From Mycobacterium sp. PO1 (lineage in GTDB: Bacteria; Actinomycetota; Actinomycetes; Mycobacteriales; Mycobacteriaceae): a stretch of 64,000 nucleotides of DNA. Both the position numbers and the translations under genes were made by a program. Below the pieces are notes generated by a model that searched no databases, was not told where the DNA came from, and saw only the letters and a program-made list of their open reading frames with translations. Shown here in pieces: positions 54,605 to 62,596 of this stretch; positions within the stretch are counted from its first letter, which is position 1; each line of letters begins with the position of its first letter. The stretch covers positions 1-64,000 of the forward strand of contig NZ_BLTG01000045.1 in the NCBI RefSeq assembly GCF_017312405.1. The letters are read 5' to 3'.

Positions 54605-56595
54605 GGTACCGGTGTCGCCTCCTGCGGTGGGGTGACGGTGGGCTCGACGCGGCGCCGCGCGGCCCGCAGCAACCACAGGCCGGCCGCCACCGTGGTGCCG
54701 GCCCCGACGGCGACCGCCGCGATCGTGGCCAGCGGTGAGCGTTGCTGCACGTCGAACACCCGCATGCTGCCGACGGTCTGCAGCGCATACTGCTGATAGC
54801 CGATGCTGCTGCGCAGGGAGGTTTCGGCCTCGGCGACGGCGAGCCGGATGTCATCACGCGCGGCATCGACGCTGGGGGCGGTGGTGGTGAACACCAGCAC
54901 GCCGCGCACCGGGTCAGCGACAATGTCGACTGACGAGCCACGCTGATCCATCAGGGTCGCGAAGGTGGGCAGCAGTTCCACCCGGGAGCGGATGTCGAGC
55001 GCGTACGCGTACCAGCCGTCGACGGCCCCGGCCGGTACCACCGTCATCGGCTGGCGCACGGTGACCGCGGCAGAGCTGCTCGCCGAGAGCAGCGCCCAGC
55101 ACGCTCCGAGGCCCAGCAGGCCGGCCAGGCCCCACGCCAGTGCGCCGCGGATCAGCTGGCGTAACGGCTCGGCCGCCGCCGGCCACGCCGGCGCGAGTCC
55201 CCCGGCCAGCGCGAGCACGACTCCGAAGGTGCGGAAGTACGCCATGTGCAGGCCGATGCTGGCCACCGACCACGCCACCAGCGCGGCGCACACCGCGGCG
55301 GCCAGAACACGGTCGCGGGACAGCGGATTCGTCAGAATTCCCAACACGACGACCGCCAGAAATCCGAGGATCACGACCGCCCACCCGATCAGCCCTACCC
55401 AGCCCGCCTCGGCGGCGAGCTCGGCGTACAAGTTGTGTGGGGCGTTGGTCGGTTCCCGGACCGCGGTGGGTACCCGGCCGGCGAAGTTGATCACCTCACC
55501 GGGAAACGTCGCCGGCCCGAACCCGAACACGGGCCGCTCCGCGAACATCGCCCACGCCTCCTGCTGAGCGGCGAGGCGCTGCGCGACCGAGGGGTCGATG
55601 TCGGTCTGCACGTCGGCCTGCAGGAAGTCCTCGAGCGCGGCGATGAGCCTGTTGCCGACGCCGGGCACCACCAGGACGGCCGCGGAGGTCGGGATCAGGA
55701 TCAGCGCCCACCGCCGCACCCGCGGTTCGACGGCGACGAACCACACGGCGATCGCGACGCCGGCGGCCAGGAAGGTGCCACGGGACTGGGTCAGGTAGAT
55801 GCCGCCGAGCAGCAGGAGCAGCGCACTCCCCCACCCGGCCACGGTGACGTCCTGCCTGCTGCGCAGCGCGCGGGTCAGCAGCGCCGCCGCCATCGGCAGT
55901 CCCATCACCAGGTGCCGGCCCCAAAAGTTCGAGTCGGGTAGCGGCCCGCCGTACCGCAGCGTGGTCACCAGTTCACCTGATGCCGTGGTGACCGTGGACA
56001 ATCCGCCGAAGGTGGCGGTGCCGTCGAAGAAGACCTGGCTGATGATGGTCAGCGAGCAGATCGCCGCGAGCGTGACGACGATGACGGCGGCCACCGCCCA
56101 GGGCCGCGCGGTGAGCTGGATGAGGATCAGCACCACCATGACGAATGCACAGTCGATCACGTGGCGTTGCAACGCGGCCGCCGATTCCACCGGGTCGACG
56201 CTGCCGATCAGGGCGATCCCCTGGGTGGCGACGTAGACGCCGAGCAGTCCGGCGCAGACGACGGTCCAGCCGTTGATGCGGCTGCGGAGTTCCGGGTCGC
56301 GCAGCGCCAGACCGATGGCGACCACTCCCAGCAGCAGGGACGCCTGGAAGATCGGTATCCCGCTGCGTTCGGCGAGCAGGCCGGACAGGTTGGTGAACTC
56401 GATGGCGACCATGATGCCGAGCGCGACCAGCGGGCGACGCGCCGCAAGCATCAGGGCGACCGCACCGATCGGCGCGGCGATGAGAAGAAGTTCACTGCGC
56501 GAGCCGAGGATGATCAGTGCACCGAACACGGCGCCGCCCGCGGCCAGGGACAGCAGCGCGAGATCGGTTCGATCGGTTCGGGTGTGACGACTCAT
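54601..56595 (-). CDS. O-antigen polymerase/ligase family membrane protein
   Basis: 664 residues, about twelve membrane segments, with a large outside loop (residues about 340-410) including FGFGPATFPGEV and NAPHNLYAELAAEAGWVGL, the H-N-x-Y pattern of the Wzy/WaaL family. The extra C-terminal region (about 530-640, ending in another membrane helix) is longer than usual and reminiscent of a chain-length domain. It polymerises or ligates lipid-linked repeat units outside the membrane. Confidence 0.85.
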   Translation of the reverse strand: MSRHTRTDRTDLALLSLAAGGAVFGALIILGSRSELLLIAAPIGAVALMLAARRPLVALGIMVAIEFTNLSGLLAERSGIPIFQASLLLGVVAIGLALRDPELRSRINGWTVVCAGLLGVYVATQGIALIGSVDPVESAAALQRHVIDCAFVMVVLILIQLTARPWAVAAVIVVTLAAICSLTIISQVFFDGTATFGGLSTVTTASGELVTTLRYGGPLPDSNFWGRHLVMGLPMAAALLTRALRSRQDVTVAGWGSALLLLLGGIYLTQSRGTFLAAGVAIAVWFVAVEPRVRRWALILIPTSAAVLVVPGVGNRLIAALEDFLQADVQTDIDPSVAQRLAAQQEAWAMFAERPVFGFGPATFPGEVINFAGRVPTAVREPTNAPHNLYAELAAEAGWVGLIGWAVVILGFLAVVVLGILTNPLSRDRVLAAAVCAALVAWSVASIGLHMAYFRTFGVVLALAGGLAPAWPAAAEPLRQLIRGALAWGLAGLLGLGACWALLSASSSAAVTVRQPMTVVPAGAVDGWYAYALDIRSRVELLPTFATLMDQRGSSVDIVADPVRGVLVFTTTAPSVDAARDDIRLAVAEAETSLRSSIGYQQYALQTVGSMRVFDVQQRSPLATIAAVAVGAGTTVAAGLWLLRAARRRVEPTVTPPQEATPVP

Positions 56596-57326
56596 GAGTC
56601 CCGGACGGCGCCGGCTGGGTGCCCGTCGCCTGACGGGCTGGCGGCCGGGCCCTCGTCGGCGGGCCGACCGGAGATTTCGTCGGCGGGCCGACCGGAGATA
56701 GCGTCGGCATGCGGGCCGTCGGAGTGCCGACCGGGCATGCCGGCGTGCCGGCCCGGCATTTCGGCGGTGGGGCGACGTCGCTGCAGAAACCAGCCGACGC
56801 CCGCTCCGAGCAGCAGTCCGCCGAGGGCACCCGCGGCGGCCAGTTGAGTCCGGCTCGGTGCGGGCTCGGCCCACGAGCTGTTCTCGGTGGGCCACAGCAC
56901 TTTGACGAAGAACGGCGCCGCCAGCGAACTCACTTCGGGCGTCGCGGTCACCAGCACCGTGTTCAGTGCCGTCTCGGCGGCATCGGGTGAGCCGGCGGTG
57001 ACGGTGACCGACAACATGGTGGTGTCCGGCAGCGCGGACGCCGCCAACGTCAGGTCGTCGCGCGGCACGCCGGCGTCGGCGGCCGCCTCGGACAGCCAGC
57101 GCGGGTCGTCGTAGATGATGGCAGCCGTTCGGGTGATCTGCCCGCGGGTCAGCACCTCCCAGAAGCTCGACGCCTCCTCGGAACTCAACTCGGGTGCGGG
57201 CAGGAACGCGACGTTGGCCATCGCGACGTAGCGGCTCGAGCTCGCGCCCAGCACCGCCCCGATCGCCGCGCCCAGCACGGCGCCGATCAACGCGAGGACC
57301 ACCACAGTGATTCGACGCTTCGTCAT
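56592..57326 (-). CDS. chain-length determinant-like membrane protein
   Basis: 244 residues with two membrane helices (TVVVLALIGAVLGAAIGAVL near the start; LAAAGALGGLLLGAGVGWFL near 165) around an outside domain, the Wzz/YveK layout. There is no tyrosine-kinase domain. The C-terminal 65 residues carry short tandem repeats (ISGRPADE twice, MPGRH twice) from a duplicated 24-base stretch. It would set polymer length with the neighbouring Wzy-like protein. Confidence 0.78.
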   Translation of the reverse strand: MTKRRITVVVLALIGAVLGAAIGAVLGASSSRYVAMANVAFLPAPELSSEEASSFWEVLTRGQITRTAAIIYDDPRWLSEAAADAGVPRDDLTLAASALPDTTMLSVTVTAGSPDAAETALNTVLVTATPEVSSLAAPFFVKVLWPTENSSWAEPAPSRTQLAAAGALGGLLLGAGVGWFLQRRRPTAEMPGRHAGMPGRHSDGPHADAISGRPADEISGRPADEGPAASPSGDGHPAGAVRDS

Positions 57327-58936
57327 GGCCCTTCTTTCACCCGATTTTCCGATGTCCCCGCCGAGCGGGAAAGCCGCCGCCGCACTGCGCCGTACGCGGT
57401 CTTGACCAGTTGGGGTGCCGTGAATCGTAATAGCAGCACGTAGACGACCACGCCGACAACGACGAGGAGCAGCAGCTCCAGCGGGTCGGCGAGACGGTCG
57501 ATCACGCGGGCCAGGGCGAGCAGCACCAGTCCCATCGGCAGCGCCGCGGCGGCGGGGCGCCACAGCGCCCCGGCCACCGCCCCCCAGCCGGTTCCGGTCA
57601 GCCACCGCAGCACAGACATGCGGACCAGGAAGTGGAGCACCTCGACCGCCAGCAGCGCCCACGCCACCATCAGCGCGCTGTGTCCGGCAGCCCACCAGAT
57701 CGGCCCGATCAGCACGGCCAGTTTGCCGGCGTTGATCGCGGTGAGGATGCCTGGGCGGCCGATCGCCTTGAACACGTCGCCGGCGTGAAACGACGCCGAG
57801 TACACGACGGTGAACACGGCCAACACGGACAGGATGGGCGCCGATTCGGCGTATTGGCTGCCGTACATCGTCGCGACGACCGGCTGCGCGGCGACGGCGA
57901 GCCCGAGGCCGATGGGAATGGTCAGGGCCGCTACCACGGTCAGGGCCTGCAGGTAGTGCGCGGTCAAGGCCGCACGGTCGTGCTGTAATCCCGACAGCGC
58001 GCTGAACAGCACCTCACTGACCACCACGCACAGGCTGAGCACGACCAGTTCGGGGATGCGGTAGGCGAGGGTGTAGAGACCGAGTTCGGTGGCGCCGAGG
58101 CGTTCACCGACGGCCAGATAGTCGACGTTGTAAATAGCGTAGGCAAGCAGGGTCACCGCGGTGACGGGCAGCCCGAACCGAATCAGCTCACGGGCTACCG
58201 GCCCGTCGAGGCTGAGGCCGAAGCGCACGTGGGCCACCCACCAGTACAGAATCGTCATCACGATCGACGCCGCCAGTTGGCCGTAGGCCAGGCTCCAGAC
58301 ACCGAACCCGGCGGCGGCCAGCCCGATCGTCAGCCCGGTTTTGGTCAGCGCCCCGACGAATTCCGGCATCAGCCGGGCCGAGAAGTTCATCGACCTACGC
58401 AGCCAGGCGCTCGGGACGACGCTGAGCGCCGAGATCGCCAGTCCGATGGCCAGGACCCGGATCAGGTTGGTCAGCTCCGGCTCGCCGAGGATGTTCGCGG
58501 CGACACCGGCGAAGGCAGCGAGCAGGCCGCTGGCAAGCAGCCCGAACAGCACCGAGAGCGTCAACCCGGTGGGGGCCAGCACCCGCCAGTCGCGCCGGTT
58601 CTGCACCAATGCGGACGCGACGCCGAGGTCTTTGACGTAGTCGAACAGGTTGACGACCAACACCGCGAGGGCGAACACACCGAACTCGGTGGGGGTCAGG
58701 ATCCGGGCGACGACGATGGTCATCAGCAGTGTCGAGCTCTTGCTGAGCGCGAAAATCAGGTAGTTCCAGAGGGTTTGGCGACCGGTGGACGGCATGGACG
58801 GCGTATCCCCGCCGCCGGCTTCGGCCGCCGCCGCGACGTCGGTCTCCTCGGGCCCGGAGGCACGGACAGGTTCGGAGCGGCGTCGTCCGCCCGGTTCCGA
58901 ACCTGTCACCACACCCCCCAGCGCACGACGCACCAT
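57323..58936 (-). CDS. Wzx-type lipid-linked oligosaccharide flippase
   Basis: 537 residues from the ATG at 58936 (a GTG at 58954 is possible), about fourteen hydrophobic segments, family of polysaccharide exporters (MATE-like). LIFALSKSSTLLMTIVVARI near 65 begins the first segments. The N-terminal 50 residues are a charged cytoplasmic lead. It moves repeat units on polyprenyl diphosphate to the outer face. First gene of the chain of seven overlapping genes. Confidence 0.87.
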   Translation of the reverse strand: MVRRALGGVVTGSEPGGRRRSEPVRASGPEETDVAAAAEAGGGDTPSMPSTGRQTLWNYLIFALSKSSTLLMTIVVARILTPTEFGVFALAVLVVNLFDYVKDLGVASALVQNRRDWRVLAPTGLTLSVLFGLLASGLLAAFAGVAANILGEPELTNLIRVLAIGLAISALSVVPSAWLRRSMNFSARLMPEFVGALTKTGLTIGLAAAGFGVWSLAYGQLAASIVMTILYWWVAHVRFGLSLDGPVARELIRFGLPVTAVTLLAYAIYNVDYLAVGERLGATELGLYTLAYRIPELVVLSLCVVVSEVLFSALSGLQHDRAALTAHYLQALTVVAALTIPIGLGLAVAAQPVVATMYGSQYAESAPILSVLAVFTVVYSASFHAGDVFKAIGRPGILTAINAGKLAVLIGPIWWAAGHSALMVAWALLAVEVLHFLVRMSVLRWLTGTGWGAVAGALWRPAAAALPMGLVLLALARVIDRLADPLELLLLVVVGVVVYVLLLRFTAPQLVKTAYGAVRRRLSRSAGTSENRVKEGP

Positions 58937-59053
58937 CGCTGTTCCGACCTGCACCGGATATGCGTCTGCATGACCATCTTTCAGGTCCAGAGGCTACCGG
59001 CTTGCCCGCCGAACCGCGGCGTCCGGCGAATAATTCTGTGCAAAGATGCTGAC

Positions 59054-60307
59054 GTGTCGGTTGCGCTGATCAGTCCCGTGGACCCGTATCCCACCGACGC
59101 CGGCAAGAAGGTGGTCCTGGCGGGTTTCCTCGACTACTTCGCCGAGCGGTACGGGCCTGACAATGTGCATTACATCAAGGTGGGGACGTCGGAGGCGGCG
59201 GATTTTCCGGTGCGCCTACACCAGGTGCCGGCGCCCAGCCGGGCCGACCTCGTGCGGAATCTGGTGGGCAAGGTGGCGAGGGGGCGGGCCAGCCTCCAAG
59301 AGGCGTTCCTGGGCTCGCGGCAAACCGGGATGGCGATCGCCGACGCTCTCGAGCAAATCCGCCCTGAGCTGCAGGTGTATGACACCGTCCGGATGGCGCA
59401 ATACGCCGCCGACGATGTTGCCGCCCGGCAGATCTGTTATCTCGACGACCTGTTCTCGGAGCGATACAGCAGGATGCTGGAGGCGACGGCCCGTTACGGC
59501 GACGTCGACATCAACCCGCTGGCCAACTTCGCTCAACACGTTCCGCCGCGCCTGCGTCCGTTGGAATCCAACCGCGTCAGCAGGTCGGCGTTGCTCCGCC
59601 TGGAGCGTCGGCTGGTGCTGCGCAGTGAGAATCGGACCGCGCACAGGTTCCGCCGCTGCCTGCTGGTCAACGACGGCGAAGCCGCCGAGTTGCAGCGCCG
59701 GACCGGTGTGGCGCCCGAGCGCATTCAGGCCGTGCCACCGCTGGTCACCATCTCCCCCTCGGCCGGCCGCCGCTATACGGGAGCTCCCGAGTTCGTGTTC
59801 CTGGGCTTGCTGTCGTTGCCACACAACGAAGATGGGCTGCAGTCGTTCTTGCGCACGGTGTGGCCGTTGGTGCTAGCCCGCATGCCGAACGCCCACTTGC
59901 GGGTGATCGGCCGGGATGCGCCGCAGCGGTTGGTGACGCTGATAGCCGAAATGGGCGACAGCGTCACCATGGAGGGATATGTCCCTGACCTCGGCGAGGC
60001 GCTCGACCGCGCCGCCGCGCTGCTGAATCCGCTGCGGTTCGGCTCCGGTATCAAGCTCAAGGTGTTCGAGGCGCTCGGCCGGTCACTACCGGTGGTGTCG
60101 ACTCCCGTTGGCGCCGAAGGCATCGCCAGCGGACCCGGCACCGGCATCGGGATCGCCACCGAACCCGACGACATGGCGGAGTTGCTGTGCTCGCTGACAT
60201 CCGAAGAAACCAACGAGCAAATGTCAAAAGAGGCCGGCGAGCACTTCGCCAGAACCTATTCGCGCCGCGCGGTGTTCGACGTCTACGACCGCGCGTTCGC
60301 GTTGTAG
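59054..60307 (+). CDS. glycosyltransferase, GT4-like
   Basis: 417 residues from GTG 59054 (VSVALISPVDPYPTDAGKKV). Donor half: EFVFLGLLSLPHNEDGLQSF, LRVIGRDAPQRL and LRFGSGIKLKVFEALGRSLP with the Glu of the GT4 EX7E-type motif. It is divergent from the Wzx gene, the only transferase on the plus strand in this locus. The N-terminal GKKVVL and the late domain resemble transferases of surface-polysaccharide loci. Acceptor unknown. Confidence 0.88.
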   Translation: MSVALISPVDPYPTDAGKKVVLAGFLDYFAERYGPDNVHYIKVGTSEAADFPVRLHQVPAPSRADLVRNLVGKVARGRASLQEAFLGSRQTGMAIADALEQIRPELQVYDTVRMAQYAADDVAARQICYLDDLFSERYSRMLEATARYGDVDINPLANFAQHVPPRLRPLESNRVSRSALLRLERRLVLRSENRTAHRFRRCLLVNDGEAAELQRRTGVAPERIQAVPPLVTISPSAGRRYTGAPEFVFLGLLSLPHNEDGLQSFLRTVWPLVLARMPNAHLRVIGRDAPQRLVTLIAEMGDSVTMEGYVPDLGEALDRAAALLNPLRFGSGIKLKVFEALGRSLPVVSTPVGAEGIASGPGTGIGIATEPDDMAELLCSLTSEETNEQMSKEAGEHFARTYSRRAVFDVYDRAFAL

Positions 60308-60345
60308 GCCGCGGCTCTCGGTGGTATTGCACCTGCTCACGCTGA

Positions 60346-61806
60346 CCGATCGCCGAGTTCTTTCCTCCTGTGCTGCAGCGCCTGACGATCTACACGCCCG
60401 TCGAGGCCAACGACAGCGAAGCACAATCGGTGCTCACTTTGGCCTCTGCGGTGGCACGCGCGTACCGATCGCAAGATCCAGCAATCACCGTGGTGAAGCA
60501 GTCCCGCGGCGCCACTCCCCCGCCGGCGCCGCAGTTCACCCGTGCGGTGGTGGTCGAAAGCGGTGACGCGGGAATGGCTCTGGTGAACGGAAACCAGCCG
60601 AATGTGTTTCTGCGGGTCACCGGCCGGGGTGGTCAGCTCAGCGATCAAGCGTCACTGTTGGTCAATCAGTTGCAGTCGCTGGCGCAGGGCCCCACCGTGC
60701 GCGTCGATCAGCCCGGCTCCGAGGCAGGTCCGCAGACCGACGAGTTCACCTTCGAGGAGTTGGGCCTCAGCGGTGAGGCGTCGGTTTTGCGCACCGCCGA
60801 TCTGACCGTCGGGGTGGACCGCGCCGCGCTGGGCGCGGACCGGGTGGACGCTATGACGGTGAACCTGAAGGCCGGCCACACCCCGGTCGCCGACCTGGAC
60901 GCGGCGACGGTGATGGTCAGCGTGAACGGGCAGGCGGTATACAGCGCGCCGCTGAGTTCGAGCGGCGAGGTGGATGCGACGTTCGAGGTGCCGGGTGAGG
61001 TGTTGCGGCAGCGGATCGGTCTGGAGTTCGCATTGACCTACAGCCCGCGCCAGCTGTGCAACCCGATGATCGCGCCGCTGACATTCCAGCTCGATCCGGA
61101 ATCGACGGTGACGGTGCGCCGAGGCGGCCCGACGCCGGGCGGGTTCGACGCCGTGCCGTCGGCGCTGAGCCCGGAGTTCCTGGTGGCGATGGACGGCACC
61201 AGCCCCGATCAGCTGGATTACGCGACGCAGGTGGTGGCCGACATCGCGCGGCTGACGAGCACGCCGCTGACGCCGCGGGTGGTGGCGGTCAACGACGCCG
61301 CCGACGCCGAGACCGGGGCGCTGATCGTGGCGAACGCCTCGACGCTGCAGCAGACGTCGCTGCGTCCGCCGGTCGGCGGGGAGAGCGCAGCGGTGCAGGT
61401 CGACCTGCCGGAGGCGCTGCGCGCCGACATCCCCAACGGGTTGGGGTCGATCCAGGTGTTCGCCGACGAGTCGCGCGACCGCACCGTGGTGCTGGTGAGC
61501 ACCAGCGGGGCATGGTCACTGCTGGATCCGTTGTTCGGCTACATCGATGCGCAGCCGGACAACTGGTCGAGCTTGCAGGGCAACGTGCTGGCCGCCGGCG
61601 AGGGCGGTGAGGTGACCAATCTTGCGATCGGAGCCGAGGACGCCGAGCCGCCGGCCGCGCAGGACGCGCAGGGCTGGCCGGTGTGGGTGGCGATCGCGGC
61701 CGTCGTCGTGCTGGGGTTGCTGCTGGTGGCGATCACGCTGCTGTCGCGCCGGCGCAAGCGTCAGCTAGGGGCTTCCTCGGACCCGAGCGTGTCGAAGACC
61801 TCGTGA
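60346..61806 (+). pseudogene. truncated second BcsB-like gene
   Basis: In frame from 60346 (PIAEFFPPVLQRLTIYTPVE) the sequence aligns with PTTVADFLPPILRAVTLGVP of the intact protein at 45700, showing that homology begins before any possible start codon and is stopped by a TGA at 60343. The signal peptide and first roughly 160 residues are missing. The rest, to the C-terminal membrane segment (WPVWVAIAAVVVLGLLLVAI) and basic tail, is open: 478 codons from GTG 60370. There is no ribosome-binding site. I call it a 5'-deleted remnant; an exported product is not possible as it stands. Confidence 0.75.
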
Positions 61807-62279
61807 TAGAGCAGTGAGTGCACCCGTTCGACGTTCGGGATGTCCTCGAACTCCAGTGGGTCCTGCGCGGCGGATTCGATGATGAGCGTGCCGGTGCGCA
61901 GCATTCGGTCGATGAGGCTGTGCCGGAACTCGACGCTGTTGATGCGGGCCAGCGGGATGTCGATGCCCTGGCGGGTTACCAGGCCGTGGCGGTACATGAC
62001 GCGGCGGTCGGTGATGACGAAATGAGTGGTCCACCAGTTCAGAAACGGCCAGACCGTCAGCCACAGCACGAGGATCAGCCAGATCCCGGCGATCACCAGG
62101 TGCACGGTGTTCTTGGCGTTGGACTCCCAGTCCAGGGTGTTGACGTAGCCGGCGATGAACGCGGCGGCGGCGCTGGCGACGATGAGCAGTAGCGCGGGAA
62201 CGGTCAGCCGCCCCCAATGCGGGTGGCGGTGCAGGACGACGTGCTCGTCCTTGGCTAGCACATTGTTCGGGTAACCCAC
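61761..62279 (-). CDS. bPH2-type PH-domain membrane protein
   Basis: 172 residues, two adjacent membrane helices (LTVPALLLIVASAAAAFIAG and VHLVIAGIWLILVLWLTVWP) then a bacterial PH domain (FVITDRRVMYRHGLVTRQGI; ARINSVEFRHSLIDRMLRTG). Counterpart of Rv3278c with the same length. Its stop overlaps the last 46 bases of the remnant gene. The polysaccharide locus therefore lies between two genes that are neighbours in M. tuberculosis. Confidence 0.9.
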   Translation of the reverse strand: MGYPNNVLAKDEHVVLHRHPHWGRLTVPALLLIVASAAAAFIAGYVNTLDWESNAKNTVHLVIAGIWLILVLWLTVWPFLNWWTTHFVITDRRVMYRHGLVTRQGIDIPLARINSVEFRHSLIDRMLRTGTLIIESAAQDPLEFEDIPNVERVHSLLYHEVFDTLGSEEAPS

Positions 62280-62285
62280 GGGGAA

Positions 62286-62291
62286 ACTGTA
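62286..62291 (-). promoter_or_regulatory. -10 box TACAGT for the PH-domain gene
   Basis: On the minus strand TACAGT ends 6 bases before the GTG at 62279. Confidence 0.45.
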
Positions 62292-62383
62292 CTGCGATGA
62301 GGCATGAGCGGAACGAAATGGCGATCTTGATCCCGCACGGCTCCCATTCCGCCGAACGAAGTGAGCGGGGCACAACCGCGGCG

Positions 62384-62389
62384 TAGTTT
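62384..62389 (+). promoter_or_regulatory. -10 box TAGTTT for the Cys-rich gene
   Basis: TAGTTT ends 7 bases before the GTG at 62397. Confidence 0.45.
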
Positions 62390-62396
62390 TGGGTGC

Positions 62397-62558
62397 GTGC
62401 AGGGGGCTGAATGCAGGTGCGGGCACCACCGCTCAGCGCACGAGCACTACCGGGCAGGGACGGACTGTTCTGCTTGCGAATGTGCGCAGTTTCGGCCGGC
62501 AGGCGCTGGCCTGCTCTCCCGCCTGGGCGGGCTCACCGCGCGACTGTTCAGTCGCTGA
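62397..62558 (+). CDS. small Cys/His-rich protein
   Basis: 53 residues, VQGAECRCGHHRSAHEHYRA, then C-S-A-C-E-C, a pattern of cysteines and histidines that suggests a zinc site. Leaderless -10 box supports expression. Short Cys-rich proteins of this form occur in actinobacteria without known function. Divergent from the PH-domain gene. Confidence 0.6.
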   Translation: MQGAECRCGHHRSAHEHYRAGTDCSACECAQFRPAGAGLLSRLGGLTARLFSR

Positions 62559-62596
62559 GAGGAGCGGCGCTGCGAAGAACCTTGGCTCGCGGGAGG

